This document shows positions 5,452 through 11,665 of a stretch of 11,665 nucleotides of DNA, one piece after another. Under the pieces are notes generated by a model. It searched no databases and had not been told where the DNA came from. It saw only the letters and a list, made by a program, of their open reading frames with translations. Source of the stretch: an uncultured Clostridia bacterium (GTDB lineage: Bacteria > Bacillota_A > Clostridia > TANB77 > CAG-508); the NCBI GenBank assembly GCA_944390995.1, contig CALXSA010000042.1, forward strand, positions 1 to 11,665, read 5' to 3'. Every line of letters starts with the position of its first letter. Position 1 is the stretch's first letter. Both the position numbers and the translations under genes were made by a program.

Positions 5452-7479
5452 CTAAAGTATTATTCTAAAAACCTCAGCCACGCTCCAACATTGAGCAATT
5501 GTACCTTGTGGCATATATACTTTATTTTCTATATCGTATAATTCGCAAATACTTCCAACTGTTTTACCTTCTAGCATTTCCTTTGTAAATGTCTTCTTCA
5601 CACTTTCCTTAAATTCTAAAATCTTTTTTTCTAGCTCTTTCTTTTTACTCTTGTTTTTTTCGGTTTTAACCATATTTCTTAAAGCATCGTAATACAAACC
5701 TAGAAGCCAAGGCCATATAACTCCTTGATGATAGCTCATATCTCTTTTTACCATGTCTCCCTCATACCTTTCGGTATAACCAGGTTCTCCTTTCGCTAGA
5801 GTACGTAAGCCATATGGAGTAAGTAGTTTTTTCTCTACCGTGTTCATTATTTCACTTGCCATTTCCGAGTTCGGCTCTATAACTGGGTATGAAAGAGATA
5901 ATGCAAATAATTGGTTCGGCCTTATTTTAGAATCTCCTAAAACATCGTATAATGATTTCCTTCTTTTATTATAGAACTTCTCATTAAAACTCTTTTTGCA
6001 TTTTTTAGCTAGGTCAGCATATCTTTTTGATTCCTCTTTTCCCCTCATTAAAATGGTAAACTCCTCCATCAGTTTTAAAGCATTATACCACATGCTATTA
6101 GTCTCTACAGCCTTACCATTTCTAGGAGTTACGACATAATCTCCTATCTTTGCATCCATCCATGTGTTTTGGATGTTTTCTGTTCCGGACGAAATCAAAC
6201 AATCTTTGTCCATATAAATATTGTTTCCATCTATGTCTATTCTGTCTTGGTAAGCATTCATTATTCTTACCAAAGAAGGATAAATATTCTCTCTTACCCA
6301 TTCATATTCGTTAGTATAGTTTAAAAACCTTTTTGTTGCTTCAAACAATAAAAGTGATGCATCTACACTATTATATAATGGTCTTGAATCATAACCAGAA
6401 TAACCATTTGGTACTAGACCATATTTAATATCCCTAATACAAGTAAGAAGAACTTCTTTTGCTTCGCTAAATCTTCTTGTTTTTAGCAAAGTTCCCTCAA
6501 AAGCAATTAATGTATCCCTTCCCCAGTCTAAGAACCATGGATAGCCAGCAATTAAAGTATATAAGGCAAATGATGGCCTATACACCACAAAATTATCTGT
6601 AGCAATAACAAAGTTCTTTACCATGTTAATATACTCAGGGTCTTTTGCCTCTTTCTTTTTATCGTCTAACAAATCAGTATTGTATATTATAGTACTTAAT
6701 CTAACAATTTCCTTATTTATCAAATCTTTTCCATCTATTTCTTCTATGTTTTGCTCTAGTGAGCATACGAATGTTATGTACTTGCTCTCATTTGGCTCTA
6801 ACTCAATTTCATAAACACCAGGAACCACATGATTTTCTTTAGCTGCTTGTCCTCTTTTTTCTTCCTCTATGTAATACATTCCCCTAAACATATCATTGTC
6901 GTGTTTTATATATCTACCTTCAGAAGCATAAAAATATATTGGGTTTTGCTGATTTCCATCAAAAATAAGGCTTACTTTGTTATTCGCAATGTTTTGCTGT
7001 ACATCGATATTTTCTTTTGTATTAACTGTATGAAAGCCCCTAAAATTAACAATTGGCGCTAATGTGAGTCTAGCTTTCTTTTCACCATTTTTTACATAGT
7101 AATATACTGAAACTAGATTTTTCCCATGTTCCATACAAACAAATTTCTTTACATTAATATCTTCCACTTGATATGTAAAAACAGGTATATATTCCTTTTC
7201 AAAGCTTACCAAGTTTTTGTAACCATCTGATATATTGTTCTCGCATACATTGGTATATAAGCTATAATTTCTACCTTCTACCTCTATGCCCTCATCCACC
7301 TTAGATAGTATCACCTGCCTATTTCCAGGTGGCATTAATGGTGCTACTAATAGTCCATGGTATTTTCTTGTATTCGCCCCGATAATTGTAGAACTACTAT
7401 AGCCTCCAATTCCATTTGTTATCAACCATTCTTTTTTTAAACCTTCTTCTAAAGTTATCTCACTTTTTTCAAATTTCAT
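5452..7479 (-). CDS. Glycogen debranching enzyme (amylo-alpha-1,6-glucosidase type, GH133)
   Basis: The enzyme hydrolyses alpha-1,6-linked glucose at branch points of glycogen or related alpha-glucans. The 675-residue protein has the bacterial two-domain layout. An N-terminal beta-rich substrate-binding domain covers about 1-250, opening with EWLITNGIGGYSSSTIIGAN and TRKYHGLLVA. An (alpha/alpha)6 barrel covers about 285-675. Barrel motifs include AGYPWFLDWGRDTLIAFEG (311-329), LVPNGYSG, YNSVDASLLLFEA, NTWMDAKIGD (438-447), VETNSMWYNALKL, RPNQLFALSL, GYTERYEGD and MSYHQGVIWPWLLG, with the Asp/Glu residues expected in the catalytic cleft. There is no signal peptide, so it is cytoplasmic. GGAGGG lies 6 bases before the ATG. 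It follows yvcK by 83 bases, across a hairpin, and precedes ruvC. Glycogen synthesis genes are not in the window. Confidence 0.94.
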   Translation of the reverse strand: MKFEKSEITLEEGLKKEWLITNGIGGYSSSTIIGANTRKYHGLLVAPLMPPGNRQVILSKVDEGIEVEGRNYSLYTNVCENNISDGYKNLVSFEKEYIPVFTYQVEDINVKKFVCMEHGKNLVSVYYYVKNGEKKARLTLAPIVNFRGFHTVNTKENIDVQQNIANNKVSLIFDGNQQNPIYFYASEGRYIKHDNDMFRGMYYIEEEKRGQAAKENHVVPGVYEIELEPNESKYITFVCSLEQNIEEIDGKDLINKEIVRLSTIIYNTDLLDDKKKEAKDPEYINMVKNFVIATDNFVVYRPSFALYTLIAGYPWFLDWGRDTLIAFEGTLLKTRRFSEAKEVLLTCIRDIKYGLVPNGYSGYDSRPLYNSVDASLLLFEATKRFLNYTNEYEWVRENIYPSLVRIMNAYQDRIDIDGNNIYMDKDCLISSGTENIQNTWMDAKIGDYVVTPRNGKAVETNSMWYNALKLMEEFTILMRGKEESKRYADLAKKCKKSFNEKFYNKRRKSLYDVLGDSKIRPNQLFALSLSYPVIEPNSEMASEIMNTVEKKLLTPYGLRTLAKGEPGYTERYEGDMVKRDMSYHQGVIWPWLLGLYYDALRNMVKTEKNKSKKKELEKKILEFKESVKKTFTKEMLEGKTVGSICELYDIENKVYMPQGTIAQCWSVAEVFRIIL

Positions 7480-7539
7480 TTGTTCCCTCCATTATTCACT
7501 TTTCAAAATAATTTTTTTGTATGTTTTTAACGCACATGT

Positions 7540-7571
7540 GGGCGTCGGAAGCTCTGCTTCCGCTAACGTCC
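7540..7571 (-). repeat. REP-like imperfect hairpin spanning the yvcK stop codon
   Basis: Read on the minus strand: GGACGT, a 3-base TAG bulge, CGGAAGC, loop AGA, GCTTCCG, ACGCCC. The inner stem is 7 bp and perfect; the outer stem pairs 5 of 6. The bulge is the yvcK stop codon (7563-7565). It is followed by ACATGTGCGTTAAAAAC, with no T tract, so it is not a normal intrinsic terminator. It is GC-rich against an AT-rich background. It could be a REP-like repeat or an mRNA 3'-end stabilising structure. Confidence 0.65.
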
Positions 7572-9089
7572 AATTTTCTTGTCTTGCATTTTTTTCTTTT
7601 CCTTTTGCTTCAAGTCCGATTCTTGTATTGATTGTATCCTCTCACTGTATTTTTCAAAAAACTTGCTTTTCCTCTCTTTACCTTTCATTCTATTGCCCTT
7701 TTTCTTTTTGTCATTCTTAATTTTATTTCCAGTCTCTTTAGCCTGTTGCTTTAAAGTCTTTTTGCTAGTCTTCAATCTTTGCTTTAGCATTACATACTGC
7801 GCATTATTTTCCATATTATTAAACTTCAAATCATCGCAAATCAATTGAATTATTGATGCAGCAATCGCGTCAGGGTTGTGGCGTATAAAGCCGTTTTCAA
7901 TATGTGATAATTTTCTCTGAATTAAATATACACCCTCAACTTTAACCTTTGATGTGTCTTGCTCTACAAGCTCAGACCCCTCCATATTATATTTTCTTAT
8001 GTATTCTGGAATAATCTCGCCAGTATCATACATGCAATACTCTATAATACCCTTTCCAGCATGCTCATTTATCGCCTTGATATGCTCAGACAAGCTGTAA
8101 TTATCTGTTTGTCCAGGTTCAGTCATTAAATTGCTAACATATATCTTAAACCCTTTGCTCTCTTTAATTGCCTTTGCGACACCTTTTACTAATAAGTTTG
8201 GAATAACATTTGTATATAAACTACCCGGTCCAATTACTATAGCATCAGCCTCCATGATAGCCTCAATAACTCCAGGAGCAGGTTTGCAATTTGACGGACT
8301 AATAAATATTCTACTTATTTTACATGTCTTGTTGTTAATAACTTCAGGAATTTTATCCTTGCTTTCAATTACAGTGCCATCCTCAAGCTCTGCACAAATA
8401 TTAATTTCCTCCATAGTAACAGGCAAAACCTTACCAGTTATATTAAATATGTTCTCAGACTGTTTCACCGACTCTGCAAAATCCTTGTGTAAATCTTGCA
8501 TTGCCAAAAAATATATGTCGCTAAAAGATAAATTGCCAAGCCTGCCAGATGGAAATTTAAAATTCATTAGCTTTTCCATTTCTTCCTCATTAGAAGAAAG
8601 AGCCACAATACTCTCCTTTATATCATCCAAAGGTAGTGTTTCCAACTGCTTCCTCGACTCTGTTTTCCCTTGTCCATAATCTGATACAGTAACAATTGCT
8701 GTAATATTGTCTGTGTAGTTCTTTAGGCCCTTTAAAACTGAATTCAGACCATTTCCACCACCAATCACAACAACTTTTGGTCCTTGATTGTATACTTTTT
8801 TATTAAAAATTAAAGACTTAACCTTAGACTTGTCATCCTTCACCCTGTTATCAGTATCCTCAACAAGAATCTCTAATGTTCTTCGTTGTATCGCCACAAT
8901 ACCATATACAACAAAGATAAAGCCAACCACAAAAATTGCAACAACTTTTGCGACATCTATGAATTCCATTTGTCTGCTTGTCAGAACTATCGCCATTCCA
9001 TAGCAACACGCTGCAATTCCCACTAAAATAAGCAATATCCACCTTTTTATTTTCGTATTTGAATTAAACCATCTAAAAAAACTTTTCAT
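7563..9089 (-). CDS. YvcK/CofD-like family protein, membrane-anchored variant with basic C-terminal tail
   Basis: YvcK proteins (gluconeogenesis factor) bind UDP-GlcNAc in Bacillus and affect carbon flux and cell-wall synthesis. This 508-residue protein has two membrane segments (about 17-38 and 45-68), a linker, then a CofD/YvcK Rossmann-like domain (about 104-420). Typical matches are VVVIGGGNGLNSVLKGLKNY, ITAIVTVSD, ITGKVLPVTMEEINICAELE, GVIEAIMEADAIVIGPGSLY, TNVIPNLLVKGVAKAI, YVSNLMTEPGQTDNY and FIRHNPDAIA. Two signature sites deviate: the family DDGGSSGR region reads DYGQGKTESR (137-146), and PPPGD reads LPLDD (152-156). Residues 430-508 are a Lys-rich, probably disordered or coiled tail absent from typical members of about 320-450 residues. 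It starts 19 bases after murB. GGAAGG lies about 13 bases before the ATG, a long spacing. rapZ and whiA, its frequent neighbours, are missing. Enzymatic activity is doubtful. Confidence 0.88.
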   Translation of the reverse strand: MKSFFRWFNSNTKIKRWILLILVGIAACCYGMAIVLTSRQMEFIDVAKVVAIFVVGFIFVVYGIVAIQRRTLEILVEDTDNRVKDDKSKVKSLIFNKKVYNQGPKVVVIGGGNGLNSVLKGLKNYTDNITAIVTVSDYGQGKTESRKQLETLPLDDIKESIVALSSNEEEMEKLMNFKFPSGRLGNLSFSDIYFLAMQDLHKDFAESVKQSENIFNITGKVLPVTMEEINICAELEDGTVIESKDKIPEVINNKTCKISRIFISPSNCKPAPGVIEAIMEADAIVIGPGSLYTNVIPNLLVKGVAKAIKESKGFKIYVSNLMTEPGQTDNYSLSEHIKAINEHAGKGIIEYCMYDTGEIIPEYIRKYNMEGSELVEQDTSKVKVEGVYLIQRKLSHIENGFIRHNPDAIAASIIQLICDDLKFNNMENNAQYVMLKQRLKTSKKTLKQQAKETGNKIKNDKKKKGNRMKGKERKSKFFEKYSERIQSIQESDLKQKEKKKMQDKKIGR

Positions 9090-9108
9090 AGTACCAATCT
9101 ATCCTTCC

Positions 9109-10092
9109 TTAATCTCCAATTATTTCAATCTCAAGTTTAATTAGTTTCCCTGTCTTTTCATAAACAACTTGTTTTATGTGCTCTATTAAATCTAAAATAT
9201 TCTGAGCAGTAGCATCTCCTGTATTCACTATAAAACCAGCATGCTTCTCTGAAACCTGAGCCCCACCTATCGTATATCCTTTAAGCCCGCACTCATCAAT
9301 AAGTTTCGCCGTTATATAGCCATCACCCCTCTTGAATGTGCTGCCAGCACTAGGTAGGTTCGGCTGTTTCTCTTTTCTCGATTTCAAAAACTCATCCATT
9401 TTACGCTTAATTTCTTCTTTATCTCCATTTTGTAGTTTTAATTTTGTCTCTAATATAACATACCTTTTGCTGCTGAAAACACTATCTCTGTATGAAAACT
9501 CCTGCTGGTCATTGTCTAACTCCACAATCTCAGGTTCATCTGATTTTTCAATATACTCCTCAATCTCTATATCATCTATGTTCGTCTTTTGAGTAAGCAT
9601 ATTGTACCTCTTTAAATCTAAACACTTTGTTGAAATAACAATATCCTTCATCTCTGAGCCATATGCACCAGCATTCATCCTCACTGCGCCACCAATTGTA
9701 CCCGGTATGCTAGATGCAAACTCAAAACCAGACAATTCATTTTTCAACAGCTCCTGTGCAAGTAACCCAAGTTTAACGCCTGCTCCCACTGTTACAATTG
9801 CATTGTCTGCATCTATTTTTATATCTTCAAACTCAATTTTAGCAACTATTCCTCTTATACCATTATCCTTTACAAGCAAATTGCTTCCATTGCCAATAAT
9901 TGTAATACGTATATTATTTTTTTTCGCAACCTTAATAACAAACTTTAGCTGCTCTAAGTTCTTCACTTTTATAAATATATCAGCATTTCCACCAACCTTA
10001 AAAGTTGTATGCTTGCTCATTGGTTCATTCATGTAAATTTGTTCTGAAGGTACTTCTTTGGTTAATTCTTGACATATCTGTAAAATATTCAA
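9109..10092 (-). CDS. murB: UDP-N-acetylenolpyruvoylglucosamine reductase MurB
   Basis: MurB is a cytoplasmic FAD enzyme that reduces UDP-GlcNAc-enolpyruvate with NADPH to UDP-MurNAc, the second committed step of peptidoglycan synthesis. The 327-residue product shows the FAD-binding HTTFKVGGNADIF and IIGNGSNLLVKDNGIRG, then FASSIPGTIGGAVRMNAGAYG (126-145), SYRDS (200-204), the catalytic Ser251 in PSAGSTFKR, GLKGYTIGGAQVSEKHAGFI, and the C-terminal LEIEIIG, where Glu321 aligns with the catalytic Glu. Start is TTG at 10090-10092, with AAAGGAGG ending 9 bases upstream; an upstream in-frame ATG at 10129-10131 would put this ribosome site inside the gene. Compared with typical MurB, about 25 extra, very acidic residues sit between CLDL (157-160) and EFSYRDS. 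yvcK follows after 19 bases, so the two are almost certainly one operon. Confidence 0.96.
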   Translation of the reverse strand: MNILQICQELTKEVPSEQIYMNEPMSKHTTFKVGGNADIFIKVKNLEQLKFVIKVAKKNNIRITIIGNGSNLLVKDNGIRGIVAKIEFEDIKIDADNAIVTVGAGVKLGLLAQELLKNELSGFEFASSIPGTIGGAVRMNAGAYGSEMKDIVISTKCLDLKRYNMLTQKTNIDDIEIEEYIEKSDEPEIVELDNDQQEFSYRDSVFSSKRYVILETKLKLQNGDKEEIKRKMDEFLKSRKEKQPNLPSAGSTFKRGDGYITAKLIDECGLKGYTIGGAQVSEKHAGFIVNTGDATAQNILDLIEHIKQVVYEKTGKLIKLEIEIIGD

Positions 10093-10146
10093 TATAAAGC
10101 TCCTCCTTTTTATTGGAACAAAGATATACAATTAGCTCTGCTCCCA

Positions 10147-10186
10147 CCTTTTTTTCTTTCCAACACTAGTTTAAAGAAAATAAAGG
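10147..10186 (-). other. Long AT-rich hairpin in the murB leader
   Basis: On the minus strand CCTTTATTTTCTTT (10173-10186) pairs with AAAGAAAAAAAGG (10147-10159) across a 13-base loop, giving 13 pairs with one bulged base. It ends about 54 bases before the TTG start. No T tract follows, so it is not an intrinsic terminator; it could affect leader stability or translation, or be a by-product of purine/pyrimidine tracts. Confidence 0.4.
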
Positions 10187-10234
10187 CATAATACTTCTTA
10201 TATATTTAATTAATATTGCCGTTTCTTTACTTAT

Positions 10235-10262
10235 ATTATAATTTGCATATAAATTTTATCAT
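10235..10262 (-). promoter_or_regulatory. Candidate sigma-A promoter of the murB operon
   Basis: On the minus strand ATGATA (10257-10262), a 16-base spacer and a perfect TATAAT (10235-10240). The -10 is strong and the -35 is 4 of 6. It would give a leader of about 135 bases. Confidence 0.45.
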
Positions 10263-10323
10263 TTTTAGCAAATAATTACAAGACTTAGAGTGTTTTTTGT
10301 TAAATACATTTATGTTTAAAAGT

Positions 10324-10354
10324 AAATTCTAGTTTTTGTTTAAAACTAGAATTT
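10324..10354 (-). terminator. Intrinsic terminator downstream of rdgB
   Basis: AAATTCTAGTTTT and AAAACTAGAATTT are perfect 13-bp arms around a 5-base loop, 23 bases past the rdgB stop codon. The stem is AT-rich. The minus side is followed by ACTTTTAAAC; on the plus side the T run is better (six T at 10352-10357), but no plus-strand gene uses it. Confidence 0.7.
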
Positions 10355-10376
10355 TTTCTTAGAATTAATCTTTTTG

Positions 10377-11000
10377 TTAAATACCTCTCTTTTCAAACTC
10401 CTTAATGAGCTGCTTTAGAGCCAAATCCCTATGATTATGTGTAGCCTCAAACGTCTTCTCGTCTAAGTCACTTAATGGTTTGTCAAAGCCTTCTGGTATA
10501 AATATTGGTACATATGTAAGACCTCCTAACTGTCCTGGGGTTTTAGCAACTGTACCCTTGCACTCTCCTCTTGCAACTATCTTCTCTCCGTCTGGCAAAA
10601 TGGCTGTTAATACACATACAAATGTGCAAGTTCTGTCTTCCTCTTTTTCATATTCCTTCATCTCACTTAATAATTTAGTCAGCTTTTCAATTTGTGTAGC
10701 ATTCTCTCCTGCATATCTTGCAGAATATACGCCCGGCTGCCCATTCAATTTGTCTATACATAAACCCGCATCATCTGTAATTATTATCTTGTCTTTAATA
10801 TTATTTTGTTCACAAAAGCTTTTTATTGCATTTGCTTTAATAGCCGAGTTTTCCTCAAATGTTTTTCCATCTTCTATTATTTTTTGATTAAAGCCTATAT
10901 CCTTTAATGTGTATAGTTTTGCATCAATATTATTTTCTTTTAATATTTTTGTCATTGAAATAACTTTGCCTTGATTGCTTGTTCCATATATCATTTCCAT
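10377..11000 (-). CDS. rdgB: XTP/dITP pyrophosphatase (RdgB/HAM1 family)
   Basis: The family hydrolyses non-canonical purine nucleoside triphosphates (XTP, ITP, dITP) to monophosphate and pyrophosphate, cleansing the nucleotide pool. The 207-residue product has the expected length. It shows the phosphate-binding TSNQGK (7-12), FEENSAIKA (48-56), the metal-binding DDAGLCIDKLNGQPGVYSAR (76-95) with RYAGE, and GTVAKTPGQLGG. The base-recognition segment, usually GGFGYDPIF, reads GGLTYVPIF (159-167), so the conserved Asp is Val164, and the usual SHR is NHR (189-191). AGGAGG lies 7 bases before the ATG. It is monocistronic between the rRNA operon terminator and its own terminator. The family call is firm; the substitutions leave specificity less certain. 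Confidence 0.92.
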   Translation of the reverse strand: MEMIYGTSNQGKVISMTKILKENNIDAKLYTLKDIGFNQKIIEDGKTFEENSAIKANAIKSFCEQNNIKDKIIITDDAGLCIDKLNGQPGVYSARYAGENATQIEKLTKLLSEMKEYEKEEDRTCTFVCVLTAILPDGEKIVARGECKGTVAKTPGQLGGLTYVPIFIPEGFDKPLSDLDEKTFEATHNHRDLALKQLIKEFEKRGI

Positions 11001-11025
11001 TGAGATTCCTCCTTTATCCTACGCA

Positions 11026-11045
11026 TTAGATTATATAACATCTAA
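11026..11045 (-). promoter_or_regulatory. Candidate rdgB promoter -10 within a small palindrome
   Basis: On the minus strand TATAAT (11030-11035) lies 20-25 bases before the rdgB ribosome site, inside TTAGAT-8-ATCTAA (arms 11026-11031 and 11040-11045). The -35 region at 16-18 spacing is poor. The palindrome over the -10 could be an operator or chance. Confidence 0.4.
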
Positions 11046-11066
11046 CAAAAAATTACTAGCGAACAT

Positions 11067-11098
11067 AAAAAAATAACAGATAATTTCTTATCTGCTAC
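11067..11098 (-). terminator. Intrinsic terminator of the rRNA-tRNA operon
   Basis: On the minus strand CAGATAA, a GAAA tetraloop and TTATCTG (11088-11094 with 11077-11083), extendable to 11 pairs with G-U pairs, followed by a run of seven T (11067-11073). It lies just behind the tRNA-Asn gene. Confidence 0.9.
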
Positions 11099-11104
11099 TC
11101 TTAT

Positions 11105-11180
11105 TGGCTCTCCGTGTTGGACTCGAACCAACGACCTATCGGTTAACAGCCGAGCGCTCTACCAACTGAGCTAACGGAGA
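11105..11180 (-). tRNA. tRNA-Asn (anticodon GTT)
   Basis: The 76-base gene folds as a full cloverleaf: acceptor TCTCCGT/ACGGAGA (7 bp), D arm GCTC...GAGC with GTTGGTAGA, anticodon loop CTGTTAA with GTT, T arm GTTGG-TTCGAGT-CCAAC, discriminator G and encoded CCA. The outermost anticodon-stem pair (27-43) is a C-U mismatch. It follows 5S rRNA by 8 bases. Confidence 0.96.
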
Positions 11181-11188
11181 ATATATAC

Positions 11189-11304
11189 ACTGGCGACAAC
11201 CTATTTTCTCAGCAGGGTAACCCGCAAATATCGTCGGCACATTAGAGCTTGACTTCTGTGTTCGGAATGGGAACAGGTATTTCCTCTATGTAATCATCAC
11301 CAGA
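11189..11304 (-). rRNA. rrf: 5S ribosomal RNA
   Basis: About 116 bases. It contains the universal loop B/C words CCGAACACAGAAGT and AAGCTC, TGCCGA, and a terminal helix in which CTGGTGA (11297-11303) pairs with TCGCCAG (11190-11196) with one G-U pair. It belongs to the large ribosomal subunit. Ends are set by that helix and could be off by a few bases. Confidence 0.93.
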
Positions 11305-11601
11305 AAATTTATTTCAATACAAACTACATTGTCTCAACGTAATCTGTATGAATTAACTATTTTATTCTTTTTTCGTGTGCTTTTCTAATTATTATGCTAT
11401 TTCTTTTTATCAGCACTCCATTAGTATAATACTTTCTCTTGCTTTTGACAAGTACTTTTACTAATTTTTTTGAAATAATTTATGCTTTTTAGTGTTTCAA
11501 TATATCTATTCTCACTTCACATATCTCACTTCTCAAACAGCACACTCAAAAATACATAGAGATAATTTTTGGTTACTTTCTTCTTTTCATATATTTTTTG
11601 T
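11305..11601 (-). other. 23S-5S intergenic spacer, unusually long (about 297 bases)
   Basis: No gene is visible. It holds a near-consensus promoter reading toward 5S (11423-11451) and a 9-base direct repeat TCTCACTTC at 11510-11518 and 11524-11532. AT-rich tracts flank the 23S end, as in other clostridial spacers. I see no strong terminator between 23S and the promoter. Confidence 0.7.
11423..11451 (-). promoter_or_regulatory. Near-consensus promoter inside the 23S-5S spacer
   Basis: On the minus strand TTGTCA (11446-11451), exactly 17 bases, and TATACT (11423-11428), with A/T-rich sequence upstream resembling an UP element. The start would lie near 11416, about 110 bases before 5S. It would transcribe 5S and tRNA-Asn independently of 23S. 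Confidence 0.65.
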
Positions 11602-11665
11602 GGTTAAGCCCTCGATTTATTAGTATTGGTCAGCTCAATACATTACTGTACTTACACCTCCAACC
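11602..11665 (-). rRNA. rrl: 23S ribosomal RNA, 3' end (partial)
   Basis: The minus strand carries the conserved 3' terminus of bacterial 23S: GGTTGGAGGTGTAAGTACAG, CAATACTAATAAATCGAGG and the end CTTAACC, which pairs with the 5' GGTTAAG of 23S. Only the last 64 or so bases are in the window; the rest lies beyond the right edge. Confidence 0.95.

Larger units (their letters stand above)
10093..10376 (-). other. Intergenic region between rdgB and murB (murB leader)
   Basis: The 284-base AT-rich gap contains no plausible gene. It holds the terminator after rdgB (10324-10354), a candidate murB promoter (10235-10262) and, near the murB start, a long hairpin (10147-10186). I do not recognise a riboswitch or T-box. 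Confidence 0.6.

Noticed and set aside
8131..8679. Long plus-strand open frame (about 182 codons) opposite yvcK
   Set aside because: It lies fully within the yvcK gene on the opposite strand, has no recognisable motif or ribosome site, and its Ser/Leu/Ile-rich sequence is typical of antisense shadows.
9602..10036. Plus-strand open frame opposite murB
   Set aside because: It mirrors conserved murB codons, with no independent evidence of coding.
10093..10376. Riboswitch or T-box in the murB leader
   Set aside because: No T-box sequence, specifier loop or known aptamer core was visible; only a simple hairpin.
10480..10887. Plus-strand open frame opposite rdgB
   Set aside because: It is antisense to conserved rdgB motifs, with no ribosome site.

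Overview
The window looks like a low-G+C, spore-forming member of the Clostridia. Most of it is roughly 30% G+C with AT-rich codons. Ribosome binding sites are strong AGGAGG types, TTG starts occur, and a germination protease gene (gpr) is present. I cannot name the genus from the sequence.

Layout from left to right. Positions 1-274 (minus) hold the start of a TagO/WecA-type undecaprenyl-phosphate sugar-phosphate transferase that carries an apparent 1-base frameshift. Positions 364-1053 (minus) are rpiA. A divergent intergenic region follows, with a long palindrome and a second, shorter one. Positions 1224-2180 (plus) are gpr, and 2286-3287 (plus) encode a LytR-CpsA-Psr (LCP) wall-polymer ligase with its own good promoter. 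A strong bidirectional terminator (3329-3357) separates the LCP gene from a convergent small orphan gene (3375-3704, minus). That gene has markedly higher G+C and its own consensus promoter. Then, all on the minus strand and listed in transcription order from the right edge: the 23S 3' end, 5S, tRNA-Asn(GTT), a terminator, an rdgB-type nucleotide pyrophosphatase, a terminator, murB, a yvcK-like gene, a glycogen debranching enzyme gene, ruvC and holA.

Functional themes. Envelope synthesis is represented by the TagO-like protein (lipid-linked glycopolymer start), the LCP protein (attachment of glycopolymer to peptidoglycan), MurB (UDP-MurNAc synthesis) and YvcK (a UDP-GlcNAc-linked regulator of carbon flux and wall synthesis in Bacillus). 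Carbon metabolism is represented by RpiA and the debranching enzyme. Replication and repair are represented by RuvC, HolA and RdgB.

Most of the window is ordinary housekeeping. The points worth a second look are: a membrane-anchored YvcK variant with altered signature motifs and a long basic tail; the orphan high-G+C gene cassette; two hairpin or REP-like elements, one built around the yvcK stop codon with a related motif in the holA leader; a near-consensus promoter inside an unusually long 23S-5S spacer; an RdgB with substitutions in its base-recognition motif; and the frameshift in the TagO-like gene. I see no CRISPR array, transposase, toxin-antitoxin pair, phage gene or recognisable defence system.
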